Part shown: piece after piece, positions 4,625 to 5,182 of the stretch
Layout of the letters: each line of letters begins with the position of its first letter
Numbering within the stretch: the first letter of the stretch is position 1
Assembly: GCA_964579325.1 (NCBI GenBank)
Contig: CAZOHN010000242.1
Location: 1 to 5,182, forward strand
Direction of reading: 5' to 3'
DNA from: CAZOHN01 sp964579325
GTDB lineage: Bacteria > Pseudomonadota > Alphaproteobacteria > Rhodobacterales > Rhodobacteraceae
Length of the DNA: 5,182 bases
Notes under the pieces: model-generated
Databases searched by the model: none
What the model was told of the DNA's origin: nothing
Seen by the model: only the letters and a program-made list of their open reading frames with translations
Position numbers and translations under genes: made by a program

Positions 4625-5182
4625 ACCATCACCCCCGCCGCTTTCCGGCCACGCTCGGCCCTGAGGTTCCGGGCCAGAAGGTCCATCGCGGCCATGCGGA
4701 CGGCGACGCCCATTTCGACCTGTTCCTGGATCACCGAGCGGTTGATGTCGTCGGCGAGCGTGCCGTCGATCTCGACGCCGCGGTTCATCGGGCCGGGGTG
4801 CATCACGATGGCGTCGGGCTTGGCGGCGGCCAGTTTCTCGGCGTCGAGGCCGTAGCGGTGGTAGTATTCGCGTTCGGACGGGATGAAGCCGCCGTCCATG
4901 CGTTCCTTCTGGAGCCGCAGCATCATCACCACGTCGGCGCCGTCGAGGCCCGCGCGCATGTCGTCGGTCACCTCCACGCCCCAGTCGGCGGCGCCGGGGG
5001 GCAGGAGCGTGGGCGGCGCGATCAGGCGGACGCGGTTTTCCATCTTGCCCAAGAGCAGGATGTTCGACCGCGCGACGCGGGAGTGCGCGATGTCTCCGCA
5101 GATGGCGACGGTGAGGCGCTGGAGCCTCCCCTTGGCGCGGCGGATGGTGAGCGCGTCGAGGAGCGCCTGGGTGGGGTGCTCG
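4621..5182 (-). CDS. pyrB: Aspartate carbamoyltransferase catalytic chain, C-terminal part
   Basis: PyrB joins carbamoyl phosphate and aspartate to carbamoyl aspartate, the first committed step of pyrimidine synthesis. Only the last 186 residues are in the window, as the gene runs off the right edge. The visible part begins with EHPTQALLD, the carbamoyl-phosphate site histidine and glutamine region. It continues with ICGDIAHSRVARSN, the aspartate-binding RLQKER pair (R and Q), and MHPGPMNRGVEI, the proline loop equivalent to HPLPR. It ends with the usual C-terminal helix region VIQEQVEMGVAVRM. No frameshift is seen. The stop TGA overlaps the GTG of the next gene by 4 bases. No pyrI-like regulatory subunit follows; the downstream dihydroorotase-like protein probably takes the structural role, as in Pseudomonas-type enzymes. 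The promoter and any attenuator lie outside the window. Confidence 0.97.
   Translation of the reverse strand, partial: EHPTQALLDALTIRRAKGRLQRLTVAICGDIAHSRVARSNILLLGKMENRVRLIAPPTLLPPGAADWGVEVTDDMRAGLDGADVVMMLRLQKERMDGGFIPSEREYYHRYGLDAEKLAAAKPDAIVMHPGPMNRGVEIDGTLADDINRSVIQEQVEMGVAVRMAAMDLLARNLRAERGRKAAGVMV

Overview
The window looks like one end of a contig from an alphaproteobacterium of the Rhodobacterales (Rhodobacteraceae/Roseobacter type). The grounds are the very high GC content (about 70-78% in most genes), the close grouping of pyrB, a dihydroorotase-like pyrC and plsY, and protein sequences that resemble that group. This placement rests on recognition of the proteins, not on a database search. 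Positions 1-32 are a pure G run, which marks a contig edge with a probable sequencing artefact.

Right part (5182 down to 2155, minus strand): a compact operon reads pyrB (3' part only) -> a two-helix membrane protein with a PH-like tail (179 aa) -> a 24-codon ORF -> a 41-aa single-helix membrane protein -> a second two-helix membrane protein with a PH-like tail (149 aa) -> a dihydroorotase-like gene. Four of the five junctions are 4-base GTGA/ATGA stop-start overlaps and the fifth is a 4-base gap, so translation is probably coupled throughout. The dihydroorotase homologue has lost nearly all its metal and catalytic residues. It is most likely a structural partner of aspartate carbamoyltransferase, like the inactive PyrC' of Pseudomonas, and not an enzyme.

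Middle (1081-2154): a lone plus-strand gene encodes a very acidic, unrecognised 232-aa protein. Its GC content is clearly lower (about 48% across 1561-1680). It has its own strong ribosome binding site, a candidate promoter, and a GC-rich hairpin right after its stop. It sits as a separate unit between the pyr operon and plsY and looks acquired.

Left part (1080 down to 33, minus strand): plsY encodes the acyl-phosphate-dependent glycerol-3-phosphate acyltransferase of phospholipid synthesis. A 74-aa MORN-repeat protein follows it, with its ribosome binding site inside the plsY 3' end. Next comes a second, diverged but still open copy of the last ~60 codons of plsY. This duplicated 3' end is either the scar of a gene-end-replacing insertion that brought in the MORN gene, or a contig-end chimera.

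The points most worth a second look are the plsY 3'-end duplication, the catalytically dead PyrC, the small overlapping ORFs around a G7 run, the twin PH-type membrane proteins inside a pyrimidine operon, and the acidic orphan gene.
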